This document shows positions 55,676 to 64,000 of a stretch of 64,000 nucleotides of DNA, one piece after another. The DNA comes from Pseudoalteromonas marina (lineage in GTDB: Bacteria; Pseudomonadota; Gammaproteobacteria; Enterobacterales; Alteromonadaceae). The position numbers and the translations under genes are program-made. Under the pieces are notes generated by a model. The model was not told the origin of the DNA. It worked only from the letters and a program-made list of their open reading frames with translations, and searched no databases. The stretch lies in contig NZ_AHCB03000005.1 of NCBI RefSeq assembly GCF_000238335.3, positions 124,001 through 188,000 of the forward strand, in the 5' to 3' direction. How positions within the stretch are numbered: position 1 is the stretch's first letter; each line of letters opens with the position of its first letter.

Positions 55676-57910
55676 ATGGCTAATTTAATGAATACCCAGC
55701 CTGAAAGTAAAAATAAAAACACCGCACAACCCACGCAAGAAATCGATTTAATGGCACTACTAGGTGCATTACTCGACCGCAAATACTTTATAGCAGGCAT
55801 AACAGCACTATTTATGTTTATAGGTGTGATTTATGCAGTATTAAGTACGCCAGTTTACCAAGCTACCGCCATGATACAAGTTGAAGACGGCAGTGCATCG
55901 GTCCCCGGGTTTGACGACATGGCAGGCATGTTCGAAAGTACATCTGCCGCCGTAACCGAAATAGAATTACTTAAATCACGCAGTGTCATTGGCGAAGCGG
56001 TAGATTCACTTAAACTAGACATTGTGGCCGAGCCTAAGCTCTTCCCATTTATTGGTAACCGTGCCTACCGTAAATTTACCCCAATGGAAGAGGGCGACCT
56101 AGCCGAACCAAGTTTTGGTGCAAGCAGCTATGCATGGGGCGGCGAAAGTATAAATATATTTAGGTTTGACGTACCACGCACAGCTATTAATAGAGGTTTC
56201 ACACTTTTGGCGCTGGCTGATAAAAGAGTTGCTTTACTCAATGGTGATGGGGAGCAAATACTGGCGGGTAAAGTAGGCGAGGAGCTTACTAATGGTAAAT
56301 TTAACCTAACAGTTCGCGGGCTTAATGCGCGCCCAGGTACCGAGTTTATAATTACCCGTAAAGACCGCCTTAATACAATACTTGATTTACAAGCAGCCAT
56401 TGGCGCAAGCGAAAAAGGTAAAGACTCTGGCATAATTAATTTAAGCCTACAAAGTACCAAACCAAGTTATGCCGAAAAAGTACTTGATAAAGTAGCCGCT
56501 ATTTATGTACGCCGTAATGTAGAACGCAATAGCGCTGAGGCACAAAAGTCACTTGAATTTTTAGAAGTACAATTACCTGAAATTAAAAAACAGCTTGAAT
56601 ATGCCGAGCAGCGCTTTAACGACTACCAAATAAAACGCCAGTCAATAAACATAACGCTTGAGACCCAAGGCGTGCTTGAGCAAGTAGTAAAGCTTGAAAC
56701 AAAACTACAAGAGCTAAACCTAAAACGTTTAGAGCTTGGCCGTAAATTCAAAAAAGACCACCCAGCATACCAAGGTATTATTGAGCAAATTCAAGCAGTA
56801 GAAAGCCAAAAAAATGAGCTAATTGGCGAGGTAGGTAACCTACCCGAAACCCAACAAGAGTTATTGCGCTTAAAGCGCGATGTTGAGGTAAGCAACCAAA
56901 TTTATACGTTGCTACTGAGCAAAACCCAAGAGCTAGACATAGTACGCGCCGGTACAGTAGGTAACGTACGCGTAATAGACTACGCTGAGGTAAATACCAG
57001 TAAACCGGTAAAACCTAAAAAAGCGCTAATAGTAGTTATGGCAACCATGCTAGGTGGCATGCTTGCAGTGGCTATTGTGCTTATACAAAAAGCCATGCAT
57101 AAAGGGGTAGAAGACCCAAGCGAAATTGAAGGCCTAGGCATACCGGTATACGCAAGCGTACCCCACTCAGACTATCAAGATAAACTAGCCGGTTTTACAG
57201 GGCGCAAAAACAAAGCCGGTAAAGCAAAAAGCTTACTAGCGCTTGATAACCCAGCCGACCTTTCAATTGAGGCGCTACGTAGCTTACGCACCAGCTTACA
57301 CTTTGCGATGATGGAAGCTAAAAACAACATTATTGCTATATCGGGCCCAAGCCCGGGTGTAGGTAAATCGTTTATATCGGTTAACTTAGCGGCAGTACTA
57401 GCACAGAGTGGTAAAAAGGTACTAATTATTGATGCCGATATGCGTAAAGGCTACCTACAAACTCAATTTGGCTTAAAGTGGGACGATGGCCTGAGTGATT
57501 ACCTTTCAGGCCGTTTAAACCTGGAGCAAGTTACTAAACCGACCAAGGTAGAAGGCTTAAATGTAATTACCCGCGGGCAAATACCACCAAACCCCTCAGA
57601 GCTATTAATGCACAGTAACTTTAGCAAACTGGTTGAAGAAGTAAGCAACGCTTACGACATAGTAATTATAGATACCCCACCAATACTGGCAGTAACCGAC
57701 CCGGCTATAGTGAGTGCACATACCGGCACTACTTTATTAGTAGCGCGTTTTGGCCAAAACCACCTACGTGAAATAGACCTAACCCGTAATCGTTTTGAAC
57801 AAAATGGCATAGACGTAAAAGGGCTAGTATTTAACGGTGTAGTTAAAAAAGCCAGCAATGCTTATGGCTATTACGGCTACTACAACTACGAATATAAATC
57901 AGATAAATAA
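55676..57910 (+). CDS. wzc: Tyrosine autokinase and co-polymerase Wzc
   Basis: 744 residues. The N-terminal Wzz domain has a membrane helix at about 35-55, followed by a long coiled coil and a second helix at about 445-465. The cytoplasmic BY-kinase has Walker A GPSPGVGKS (about residue 560), VLIIDADMRKG and IVIIDTPP. A C-terminal cluster of seven tyrosines ends the protein. The ATG at 55676 touches AAGGA, so translation may instead start at the ATG at 55688. Wzc controls polymer length and export with Wza and Wzb. Confidence 0.94.
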   Translation: MANLMNTQPESKNKNTAQPTQEIDLMALLGALLDRKYFIAGITALFMFIGVIYAVLSTPVYQATAMIQVEDGSASVPGFDDMAGMFESTSAAVTEIELLKSRSVIGEAVDSLKLDIVAEPKLFPFIGNRAYRKFTPMEEGDLAEPSFGASSYAWGGESINIFRFDVPRTAINRGFTLLALADKRVALLNGDGEQILAGKVGEELTNGKFNLTVRGLNARPGTEFIITRKDRLNTILDLQAAIGASEKGKDSGIINLSLQSTKPSYAEKVLDKVAAIYVRRNVERNSAEAQKSLEFLEVQLPEIKKQLEYAEQRFNDYQIKRQSINITLETQGVLEQVVKLETKLQELNLKRLELGRKFKKDHPAYQGIIEQIQAVESQKNELIGEVGNLPETQQELLRLKRDVEVSNQIYTLLLSKTQELDIVRAGTVGNVRVIDYAEVNTSKPVKPKKALIVVMATMLGGMLAVAIVLIQKAMHKGVEDPSEIEGLGIPVYASVPHSDYQDKLAGFTGRKNKAGKAKSLLALDNPADLSIEALRSLRTSLHFAMMEAKNNIIAISGPSPGVGKSFISVNLAAVLAQSGKKVLIIDADMRKGYLQTQFGLKWDDGLSDYLSGRLNLEQVTKPTKVEGLNVITRGQIPPNPSELLMHSNFSKLVEEVSNAYDIVIIDTPPILAVTDPAIVSAHTGTTLLVARFGQNHLREIDLTRNRFEQNGIDVKGLVFNGVVKKASNAYGYYGYYNYEYKSDK

Positions 57911-57922
57911 AAAGAGCAGTAC

Positions 57923-58933
57923 ATGAACCTGAAAGTAGGTACACCAGATATGAATGAAGAGCCTATTATTAATAATAAAGAACAGCTAGAATCGATATTC
58001 ATAACTGAAAGCTTTAAATCAAAATCAGAAGCACTAAAGCAAAGTGTAATTTATGTATTTTGCCCAGAAGAGTGCGCCAGTAATATAGGTGAAATTATTG
58101 ATGATTATTCATTCGATATAATAATTAACGATTACACTATTACTGACTTTACTAAAAAAGTAGTATGTCATTACCAAAGTGCGCATTTAAGTAAACAACA
58201 GCGTAAGTTTTTAGTTAATGCCACAGAGTGTGGTGCATGGGTTGAGCCATTAGTTAGCTATTTAGATGATAGATTAAAATATACTGAGGTGCGTTTACTA
58301 CATAGCAGTTATTTTTTACACCAAAAAGCATTTTCTATTTTATCAAATAAACGTACTCAAGTAGCAAAGCGCTGTGTAGATATAGTGAGTGCTATTTTAC
58401 TCCTTATAATCACCATTCCATTTTCAATATTTGCTGCTTTGTTAATTAAATTAGAAAGCCCAGGGCCCATATTATTCAAGCAAAAGCGTACCGGCCAATA
58501 TAACAAACAGTTTGAAGTGTATAAATTTAGATCTATGAGAAACGATGCTGAAAAAAATGGGGCTCAGTGGGCTTCAAAAAACGATGCACGCGTTACAAAA
58601 GTAGGTAAATTTATTCGTAAAACACGTATAGATGAAATACCTCAACTAATAAATGTTATACAAGGAACCATGTCGATAGTTGGTCCAAGGCCTGAGCGTG
58701 AAGTATTTATAAAAGATCTCGAAAAAGAAATACCATATTACCGCTTTAGGCATGCAGTTAAACCAGGAGTAACGGGGTTAGCCCAAGTAAGTTACCCGTA
58801 TGGCGCATCGGTTGAAGACGCTATATGGAAGCACAAGTATGATATTCATTATATAAAGCATCACTCAGCTCTTCTAGACATAAAAATATTAGTTATGACT
58901 ATAAAAACTGTTTTATTTGGAATGGGTCGATAA
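57923..58933 (+). CDS. WcaJ-type undecaprenyl-phosphate sugar phosphotransferase
   Basis: 336 residues. An N-terminal soluble part of about 130 residues lacks the four membrane helices of full-length WcaJ. The membrane-entering helix lies at about 152-175, and the catalytic region has ESPGPILFKQKRTG, FEVYKFRSMRNDAE, RIDEIPQLINVIQGTMSIVGPRPE and PGVTGLAQV. It starts the repeat unit of the second polymer by transferring a hexose-1-phosphate to undecaprenyl phosphate. The first cluster has its own, shorter PGT, so two glycans are assembled separately. Confidence 0.88.
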   Translation: MNLKVGTPDMNEEPIINNKEQLESIFITESFKSKSEALKQSVIYVFCPEECASNIGEIIDDYSFDIIINDYTITDFTKKVVCHYQSAHLSKQQRKFLVNATECGAWVEPLVSYLDDRLKYTEVRLLHSSYFLHQKAFSILSNKRTQVAKRCVDIVSAILLLIITIPFSIFAALLIKLESPGPILFKQKRTGQYNKQFEVYKFRSMRNDAEKNGAQWASKNDARVTKVGKFIRKTRIDEIPQLINVIQGTMSIVGPRPEREVFIKDLEKEIPYYRFRHAVKPGVTGLAQVSYPYGASVEDAIWKHKYDIHYIKHHSALLDIKILVMTIKTVLFGMGR

Positions 58934-58934
58934 G

Positions 58935-59942
58935 ATGAACAGAAAAGAAATGTTTAATAATTTCTTAAAAGATACGGAAGGTAAATTTATACCAGCAGAA
59001 TTTACAGAATCAAGACTTGATAGTGTAAATAAATTGCTCAATATGAGTAAAAGTAAGGTAAATAGCATAGCTGATATTGATCAATTCATATTATCCAAAA
59101 TACAAAGACAATTAGATAAAAAAAAATATACGAAGATAAATGTACTTTGCGGTGGTGGAGTTGATAGTAATTACTTACTAATCCTCTTGGCGAAAAATTA
59201 TCAATCGATTGAAGTTGGGGCTGTTTGTGGATTAACAAAGTCTAATTCTACGGATTTAAAATCAACAAGAGCTATTTGTGATAAATACAATTTAAATTAC
59301 AAAGAGCATTCCATTTCTAAATTTGAACTAGAACAAAGCCTTATTGATTTCTATGAAGTAAACAAGAGACTCCCTAATGATGTAGCTGCACCTATCATAA
59401 ACGTACTGATAAAAAAGGCTAAATCTGTAGATGAAGATGTGTTAATAGTTGATGGTCAATACGCAGATACAGTTTTATTTGCAAACCCTCAAAATACTTT
59501 CTTTAGACTTACTGAGAAAATCAGTTTAATAGAACTTAATACGCAAAGTAATTATTTTAAAAATAAGTTTCATAAATTAAAATTTTATTTAAAGCTTATG
59601 CTTTCAAATAAAGAGTCTAAGATACGTAGTTTATGTAGGTTAAATAACTCTCCTGAGATAAATGAGTATTTATTAAAAAGCTTGAGTCAGTTTAATGCCG
59701 AGCTAGTTTTACAAGCTGTATTTTTTAAAATTTTAATTGAATACAGAGAAAAAGATAAATACTTGTTGTCTGATAATGTTTTTTCACCATTTTATAGTGA
59801 TGAATTACTTTTGCATTCATATAAGGTTAATACCTCTTTGTTCAGTTTGTACAATAAAAAGAAACATCTAAGGGAGTTTGTAAAAACGAACTGTCCTGAG
59901 GCATACAAATATATGAAATCAAGGACATTTGAAAGTGAATAA
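58935..59942 (+). CDS. Asparagine-synthase-like ATP-pyrophosphatase domain protein
   Basis: 335 residues from the ATG at 58935, at the end of the WcaJ-type gene. NVLCGGGVDSNYLLILLA resembles the SGGxDS ATP-binding loop of asparagine synthase and other N-type ATP pyrophosphatases, with Gly replacing the first Ser. DGQYADTVLFA and LSDNVFSPFYSDEL correspond to later parts of that domain. The N-terminal glutaminase domain is absent, so ammonia or another nucleophile must come from elsewhere. A role in amidating or modifying a sugar acid of the exopolysaccharide is plausible but unproven. Confidence 0.68.
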   Translation: MNRKEMFNNFLKDTEGKFIPAEFTESRLDSVNKLLNMSKSKVNSIADIDQFILSKIQRQLDKKKYTKINVLCGGGVDSNYLLILLAKNYQSIEVGAVCGLTKSNSTDLKSTRAICDKYNLNYKEHSISKFELEQSLIDFYEVNKRLPNDVAAPIINVLIKKAKSVDEDVLIVDGQYADTVLFANPQNTFFRLTEKISLIELNTQSNYFKNKFHKLKFYLKLMLSNKESKIRSLCRLNNSPEINEYLLKSLSQFNAELVLQAVFFKILIEYREKDKYLLSDNVFSPFYSDELLLHSYKVNTSLFSLYNKKKHLREFVKTNCPEAYKYMKSRTFESE

Positions 59943-60987
59943 GTTAACTCAAAGAAGTAGTTCTTTGAAGCTAAGCTATATACACTTTTTTTGGTTTTCA
60001 ATAATATTAGTCCCAATATTAAACCCTTTATCCGAGGGGATAAGTACTTATTTTCCAATCAAACTTTTTTTTCTGATTATTTCGTTGATACTATGCTTGT
60101 CTTGTAATAGTAGGGTGAGAATAACGAAGGCTGATATAGCTATTTATGTTTACTTCTTATATTCGTTTTTGAGCTTTTACTGGGGGGATGCATCTTTCGC
60201 TACTTCTGTTATGTATTTTGGCTTTTGGCTTAGTTACCTTTTAACATTCGTTATTATAAGAACAGGAGCGATAGTTTACGAAAGTAAGTTGCACTATGTG
60301 TTTTTAGCTTTTTTCTTTGAGCTTATTTTGTACTTTACCATTTATAATGCAAATAAATCTGTGAACGGTGGGTATGTAGTTGGCCATTTGACATCAGTTG
60401 TATTGTTAATGAATTTCAGATCTAGCTTTTTTCTTAAAAGCTTTTTTCTTGTCTCATTCACATATTTCACAGGGATAAGGTTTGTTGGGGTAATTCTTAT
60501 TAGTTATTTTAAAAAGCCCGCTTTTATACTTTTATCGGGTGTTGTTGGTATATTTATACTTTATTATCTTACAAATCTATTCATAGGCACCCCAATTTAC
60601 TCATATTTACTTGGTTATAGAGTAGCGGAACCATCGTTTGTTTTTAATAGCATATCTAACTCAGTTTTAGAGCTGTTTTTTGGGCACGGGTTCGGTAGTG
60701 ATTCATTTACAGTTAAAATGGGATCTAAAGGTGTCATAGAACATTCCGGTATCTTCCACAACTTTTATTTAACGGTAATATATAATACTGGTTTGGTGGG
60801 TATTACTTTATTATTTATATCACTAATAAGCGGCTTGATGTCATCAAGAAACTGTTTTTATGCTATCGGTTTTACTGCTTTTATTTTAATGAGCTCCATA
60901 GATTCTCACAGAGACGGTGTATGGGCCATTTTTTTGTTTTTAGCTTTGTTACTAAATGAAAGAGATAGAGAAATTAATAATGGATAA
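59935..60987 (+). CDS. Polymerase-like multi-pass membrane protein (putative Wzy)
   Basis: 350 residues from a GTG at 59935 with AAGGA nine bases upstream. A TTG at 59929 is too close to it. About ten hydrophobic helices, with a periplasmic loop containing FGHGFGSDSFTVKMGSKG and the EHSGIFHNFYLTVIYNTGLVG stretch, recall O-antigen polymerase/ligase family proteins, where a conserved His lies in such a loop. It overlaps both neighbours, supporting a role in the same pathway. It is very AT-rich. Confidence 0.72.
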   Translation: MNKLTQRSSSLKLSYIHFFWFSIILVPILNPLSEGISTYFPIKLFFLIISLILCLSCNSRVRITKADIAIYVYFLYSFLSFYWGDASFATSVMYFGFWLSYLLTFVIIRTGAIVYESKLHYVFLAFFFELILYFTIYNANKSVNGGYVVGHLTSVVLLMNFRSSFFLKSFFLVSFTYFTGIRFVGVILISYFKKPAFILLSGVVGIFILYYLTNLFIGTPIYSYLLGYRVAEPSFVFNSISNSVLELFFGHGFGSDSFTVKMGSKGVIEHSGIFHNFYLTVIYNTGLVGITLLFISLISGLMSSRNCFYAIGFTAFILMSSIDSHRDGVWAIFLFLALLLNERDREINNG

Positions 60988-62059
60988 AGAACTTATTTTA
61001 GTAGATCCAAATTATCAAAATGGTTTTGAAGGATTCCTAAGAGCCTGTGATGAAGACGGCCTTGTTGTTGTTATAGGCGAAAATAAATTTGATTTTGGTT
61101 TAAATATCAGTTCATCAAGCGAGTTTTTGCGTAAATTACTGGGGCGGAGTGCGCTATGGTTGCCATCATATAAAAAGTTAAAGAAAATAATTATTGAAAA
61201 TGAGATAGATAGAATACATGTTGTTGGTGAACCAACATATTTTTCGGTTTTAATTTGTTGCTTAATTAAATACTTTTCAAGAAAAGAGATGCGTATTACT
61301 TGCAGGGCAGCTCAAAACTTAGAGTTTAGGCTCCCTTTCATTTTTAAGTTTGTTCTATGGTTTTCCAGATTAAATAATGTAGAAACTTTTCCAGTTAGTA
61401 ATTTATCAAAATCATTTTCTGAAAATTTTTATAAGTTGAAAACACTGAATGTGTTACCAAATGGCGTGCCAGAGCTATTTTATAATAAAGAATTTAAAGA
61501 AACTAATCGTAATACTGTTTTGTTCATAGGGCACTTTATTGAGAGAAAAGGCTTTTCAGATTTTTTAAAAGCAGCTGAGTATTTGGCAGAAAAACATTCA
61601 GGTATAAATTTTCTAGCTGTCGGGGGGAGGGCTGATTTAGTAGATATGTCATCCTTCGAAAGGCAGTATCCTACAATTAAATTTTTGAGTTGGATGGACA
61701 GAGAAAGCTTAATTGATCATTTAGACAGCTCGGTTTGTCTAGTTATGCCGTCGAAAAAAAGCGACGGTAAGGATGTGCCTTTGATTAAAAGATTAGTTTC
61801 AGTACCTTGGTCGGAGCAATTTGGAAGAGTAATTATTGAAGCTTATTCACGTTCAACCCCTGTGATAGCATATGATTCAGGGGCAATCAGTGAGGTTGTG
61901 ATATCATCTGAAAACCTTGTTCCTGAAGGTGACATTAAATGTCTTACTGACAAAATTGAGGAGGCAATCAACCTTAATAAGTTCGACCCTAAATTAAGAG
62001 AGTACTCAGAGGGGTATCGATGGCAATCAGTCTATCAAAACTACTTCAAGGGCAAGTAG
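60980..62059 (+). CDS. GT4-family glycosyltransferase
   Basis: 359 residues from the ATG at 60980, overlapping the polymerase gene by 8 bp. The longer form from 60956 would overlap more. The donor domain has VLFIGHFIERKGFSDFLKA, LAVGGRADL and the GRVIIEAYSRSTPVIAYDSGAISEVV segment with a GT4-type Glu. The N-terminal half is less conserved. It lengthens the repeat unit of the second polymer. Confidence 0.82.
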   Translation: MDKELILVDPNYQNGFEGFLRACDEDGLVVVIGENKFDFGLNISSSSEFLRKLLGRSALWLPSYKKLKKIIIENEIDRIHVVGEPTYFSVLICCLIKYFSRKEMRITCRAAQNLEFRLPFIFKFVLWFSRLNNVETFPVSNLSKSFSENFYKLKTLNVLPNGVPELFYNKEFKETNRNTVLFIGHFIERKGFSDFLKAAEYLAEKHSGINFLAVGGRADLVDMSSFERQYPTIKFLSWMDRESLIDHLDSSVCLVMPSKKSDGKDVPLIKRLVSVPWSEQFGRVIIEAYSRSTPVIAYDSGAISEVVISSENLVPEGDIKCLTDKIEEAINLNKFDPKLREYSEGYRWQSVYQNYFKGK

Positions 62060-62868
62060 TATTTATAATTAACAGATTTCTTAGGTTAATATATTCCGTT
62101 CTTGTAGCTGCATTTTTTTATTCAGACGAGCTTTTTTTATCATTTTTTGTGTTAGAAGGGGCTTTACCAATAATCACTTTGCTTTTTGCGTATGTGTATA
62201 ATAAGACCAATATATATGTTTCTATAATGTGCTTACTATCGCTTATACCAATGGGTTATGCTTTTTCTTTTTTTATAATCACTTTAATATTTTTAGGCGA
62301 AATTATTAGCTCTTTTTATGCTTTTAATTTTGAGAGAAGGGTAAATCAAAAATACGAGCTAGCATTTAACTGTATTTCGTTGTTAGGCTTATCATTAACG
62401 TTTGAATTAAGCTTTAAATATTTGTTATATTTTTTGCTTTTCGCAACCTATAGTAGGCTTGTTATTTATATTTATAATTCAAAGTTGGAACTGCCAAAAG
62501 TCCCTAGTTACTTTTTTTCAAGCCTTTTTAGGCAGCTAACATCTTTAAATATAAGGTACTTTTTAACCATTTTTAGTGTCGGGCCTCTATTTTTTATTGC
62601 TTTTAGGGTTTTAAATCAAATGATTTTATTTGTTTGGTCATACTTAAAAAGCAAAACTGCTTTTGAATGGAGCAAATATTTCAAATGTAGCCCCCCAACT
62701 TCTGTAATAGTATCTTCTTTTATTGTTTTTAATGTTGGGTTGCTTGCGCAAGTGTTTGGTTTTATTTTTTTCGATAGCTCAATATTTTTCGGTGTTTATT
62801 TGGTTATTGTATTAATTTATTTATCTTATGAGTTAAATAAGGCTAATGAGGTTAATGAAAATGTTTAA
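62020..62868 (+). CDS. Multi-pass membrane protein of unknown function
   Basis: 282 residues with about eight hydrophobic helices and few charged loops. I recognise no specific motif. It overlaps the preceding glycosyltransferase gene by 40 bp and the next gene by 23 bp. The second cluster shows no other flippase in the window, so a short or degenerate Wzx is possible, but it is much shorter than usual (400-480 residues). Very AT-rich codon use matches its neighbours. Confidence 0.6.
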   Translation: MAISLSKLLQGQVVFIINRFLRLIYSVLVAAFFYSDELFLSFFVLEGALPIITLLFAYVYNKTNIYVSIMCLLSLIPMGYAFSFFIITLIFLGEIISSFYAFNFERRVNQKYELAFNCISLLGLSLTFELSFKYLLYFLLFATYSRLVIYIYNSKLELPKVPSYFFSSLFRQLTSLNIRYFLTIFSVGPLFFIAFRVLNQMILFVWSYLKSKTAFEWSKYFKCSPPTSVIVSSFIVFNVGLLAQVFGFIFFDSSIFFGVYLVIVLIYLSYELNKANEVNENV

Positions 62869-63439
62869 TAGTTTAAATATGATAATTTCTAGGGTTTGTG
62901 GTTTTTTTTTTAAAAACCTATGTTATTTATCAAGTAAGATAAATGTCTCTAGTAGTGCTCAGTTCAGAGGTGTACCTTTGCTGGAGTTGCATAGCGGCGC
63001 CAAGTTGTCATTAGGGGGTAATGTATTAATAAATTCTTCTAATTACGGGTATCATATAAATATGCACTCAAGGACAAAAATAGTACTACACAAGGGAGCT
63101 AATCTAACAATTGGTGAAAACTCAAGGTTGCACGGTGTTAGTTTTCATTCAAGGAGTGAGATTATTGTGGGTTCTAGAGTTCTGATGGCTGCTGGAACTA
63201 TAGTGATTGATAATAATGGCCATTCATCAGTTGCTGAAAATAGATTGAGTGAAGTTGATAAGGCAAGGCCTATTTATATTGGTGATGATGTTTGGTTGGC
63301 AGCAAACGTTGTTGTCACTCCTGGTAGTTATATAGGTAATAATGTAATTGTTTCGGCTAATTCAGTGGTCAAAGGTCATTTAGAAAGTAACTTCATATAT
63401 GCAGGAAATCCTGCTGTAGCTGTTAAAAAATTAAGGTGA
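62846..63439 (+). CDS. Left-handed beta-helix sugar O-acyltransferase
   Basis: 197 residues. Hexapeptide repeats run from about residue 45 to the end, with VLMAAGTIVIDNNGHSS, IYIGDDVWLAANVVVTPGSYIG and the terminal YAGNPAVAVKKLR block of serine/maltose-type acetyltransferases. It probably acetylates a sugar of the repeat unit. Three ATGs (62846, 62855, 62861) are possible. The one at 62861 has GAGG nine bases upstream. Confidence 0.83.
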   Translation: MRLMKMFNSLNMIISRVCGFFFKNLCYLSSKINVSSSAQFRGVPLLELHSGAKLSLGGNVLINSSNYGYHINMHSRTKIVLHKGANLTIGENSRLHGVSFHSRSEIIVGSRVLMAAGTIVIDNNGHSSVAENRLSEVDKARPIYIGDDVWLAANVVVTPGSYIGNNVIVSANSVVKGHLESNFIYAGNPAVAVKKLR

Positions 63440-63444
63440 ATTCG

Positions 63445-64000
63445 TTGTATATTTTAAATGACAAAGAAAAATTTAATTTAAGATATCGTTCTGAGTTATT
63501 AAAACTTTTTAAATTAAGGGGTATACACTTTGAGTCGTTAGGTTTTTTTGATGGTACTTTAAATTTTATTAAATTATTATTTATCCTATTTTTTACTAAC
63601 AGAATGATTATTAGTTCTAATTTAAAATCTAACACTTTAATAATGTTATTTTTTTGGAAGAGAGCTGGTATTATTGTCAATGGTCTCGGGCGTTACAAAA
63701 AAAATAAGTTGTTCAGACTTTTCTGGTTGCTTTTATTGAATAAAAATAAAAATAAAATATTTACTTTTCAAAATTATCTAGATTATAGGTATTTCAAGTC
63801 TCTTTCTTGTCAGGGTAATATTCATTGGGTTCCAGGTTCTGGTGGGAAGAAAAAAAATATAGGTAATGACAAGAATAAGTTGGTAGTTATATCAAGAGAT
63901 GAAAAAATAAAAAATATCCAAGGTAGTATCTGTAATTTCCTCTCTAAGTGCTCATTTGATTTAGTCATTGTAGGTTGTTCCCACAGTGCTATTAATGAAA
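63445..64000 (+). CDS. Glycosyltransferase, N-terminal part (cut by right window edge)
   Basis: An open frame of at least 185 codons starts at a TTG (63445) with AAGG eight bases upstream, 5 bp after the acyltransferase stop. The translation contains IIVNGLGR, then FQNYLDYRYF and HWVPGSGG. These match the pattern around the mid-domain junction of some GT4 enzymes, in which a phenylalanine-glutamine-asparagine element precedes a PGSG motif. It ends incomplete at 64000. The product is probably a further glycosyltransferase of the second polysaccharide. Confidence 0.68.
   Translation, partial: MYILNDKEKFNLRYRSELLKLFKLRGIHFESLGFFDGTLNFIKLLFILFFTNRMIISSNLKSNTLIMLFFWKRAGIIVNGLGRYKKNKLFRLFWLLLLNKNKNKIFTFQNYLDYRYFKSLSCQGNIHWVPGSGGKKKNIGNDKNKLVVISRDEKIKNIQGSICNFLSKCSFDLVIVGCSHSAINE

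Noticed and set aside
63423..63680. Minus-strand open frame near the right edge
   Set aside because: It overlaps the plus-strand glycosyltransferase frame, is low-complexity AT-rich sequence and shows no family features.

Overview
The window looks like chromosomal DNA of a marine gammaproteobacterium of the Alteromonadales, most likely Pseudoalteromonas or a close relative. This is an inference from the AT-rich base composition, the gammaproteobacterial housekeeping proteins (GorA, PrlC, RsmJ, TrmJ, a complete Isc operon, RfaH) and the layout of the surface polysaccharide genes. No species marker gene is present.

Left part (1-13,450): housekeeping genes. A glutathione reductase gene runs off the left edge on the minus strand. 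It is followed on the plus strand by prlC, an orphan response regulator, rsmJ and trmJ. Next comes the iron-sulfur cluster operon iscR-iscS-iscU-iscA-hscB-hscA-fdx, preceded by three IscR-type operator sequences that overlap tandem promoters. A gabD-type aldehyde dehydrogenase closes this part.

Middle left (13,476-27,399): six minus-strand genes with gaps of 0-40 bp, evidently one operon read from right to left. They encode a TPR plus beta-barrel outer-membrane protein, a periplasmic FecR-domain protein, a 2241-residue lipoprotein, a metallo-beta-lactamase-fold hydrolase, a CHASE2 adenylate cyclase and a GAF/HD-GYP protein. The lipoprotein carries five almost identical 92-residue Ig-like repeats followed by delta-60 repeats. 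The set reads as a cell-surface display and cyclic-nucleotide signalling unit, and it is the best candidate here for an undescribed system. A tRNA-His gene with its own promoter lies just beyond it, followed by mscS and a DUF481 outer-membrane protein on the plus strand.

Middle right (29,742-50,811): a first polysaccharide cluster, probably O-antigen or capsule. It has a multi-SLBB export protein and Wzz, then rfbB/rfbA and wecE with an acetoacetyl-CoA-reductase-like SDR and a left-handed beta-helix acyltransferase. A Wzx flippase, several GT4 glycosyltransferases, a TupA-like ATP-grasp protein and an EpsG-type polymerase follow. It ends with a PglC/PglD/PglE/PglF-like module that predicts an N,N'-diacetylbacillosamine-type first sugar.

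Right part (50,954-64,000): a beta-CASP metallo-beta-lactamase gene on the minus strand, then rfaH and a 1-kb non-coding leader with 82-bp tandem repeats. A second, Wza-Wzb-Wzc-dependent cluster follows: a WcaJ-type sugar transferase, an asparagine-synthase-like protein, a polymerase-like membrane protein, glycosyltransferases, a short multi-pass membrane protein and an acyltransferase. It continues past the right edge inside another glycosyltransferase gene. RfaH probably drives this long operon. From about 58,935 onward the genes are markedly AT-rich, as is usual for exchanged serotype genes.
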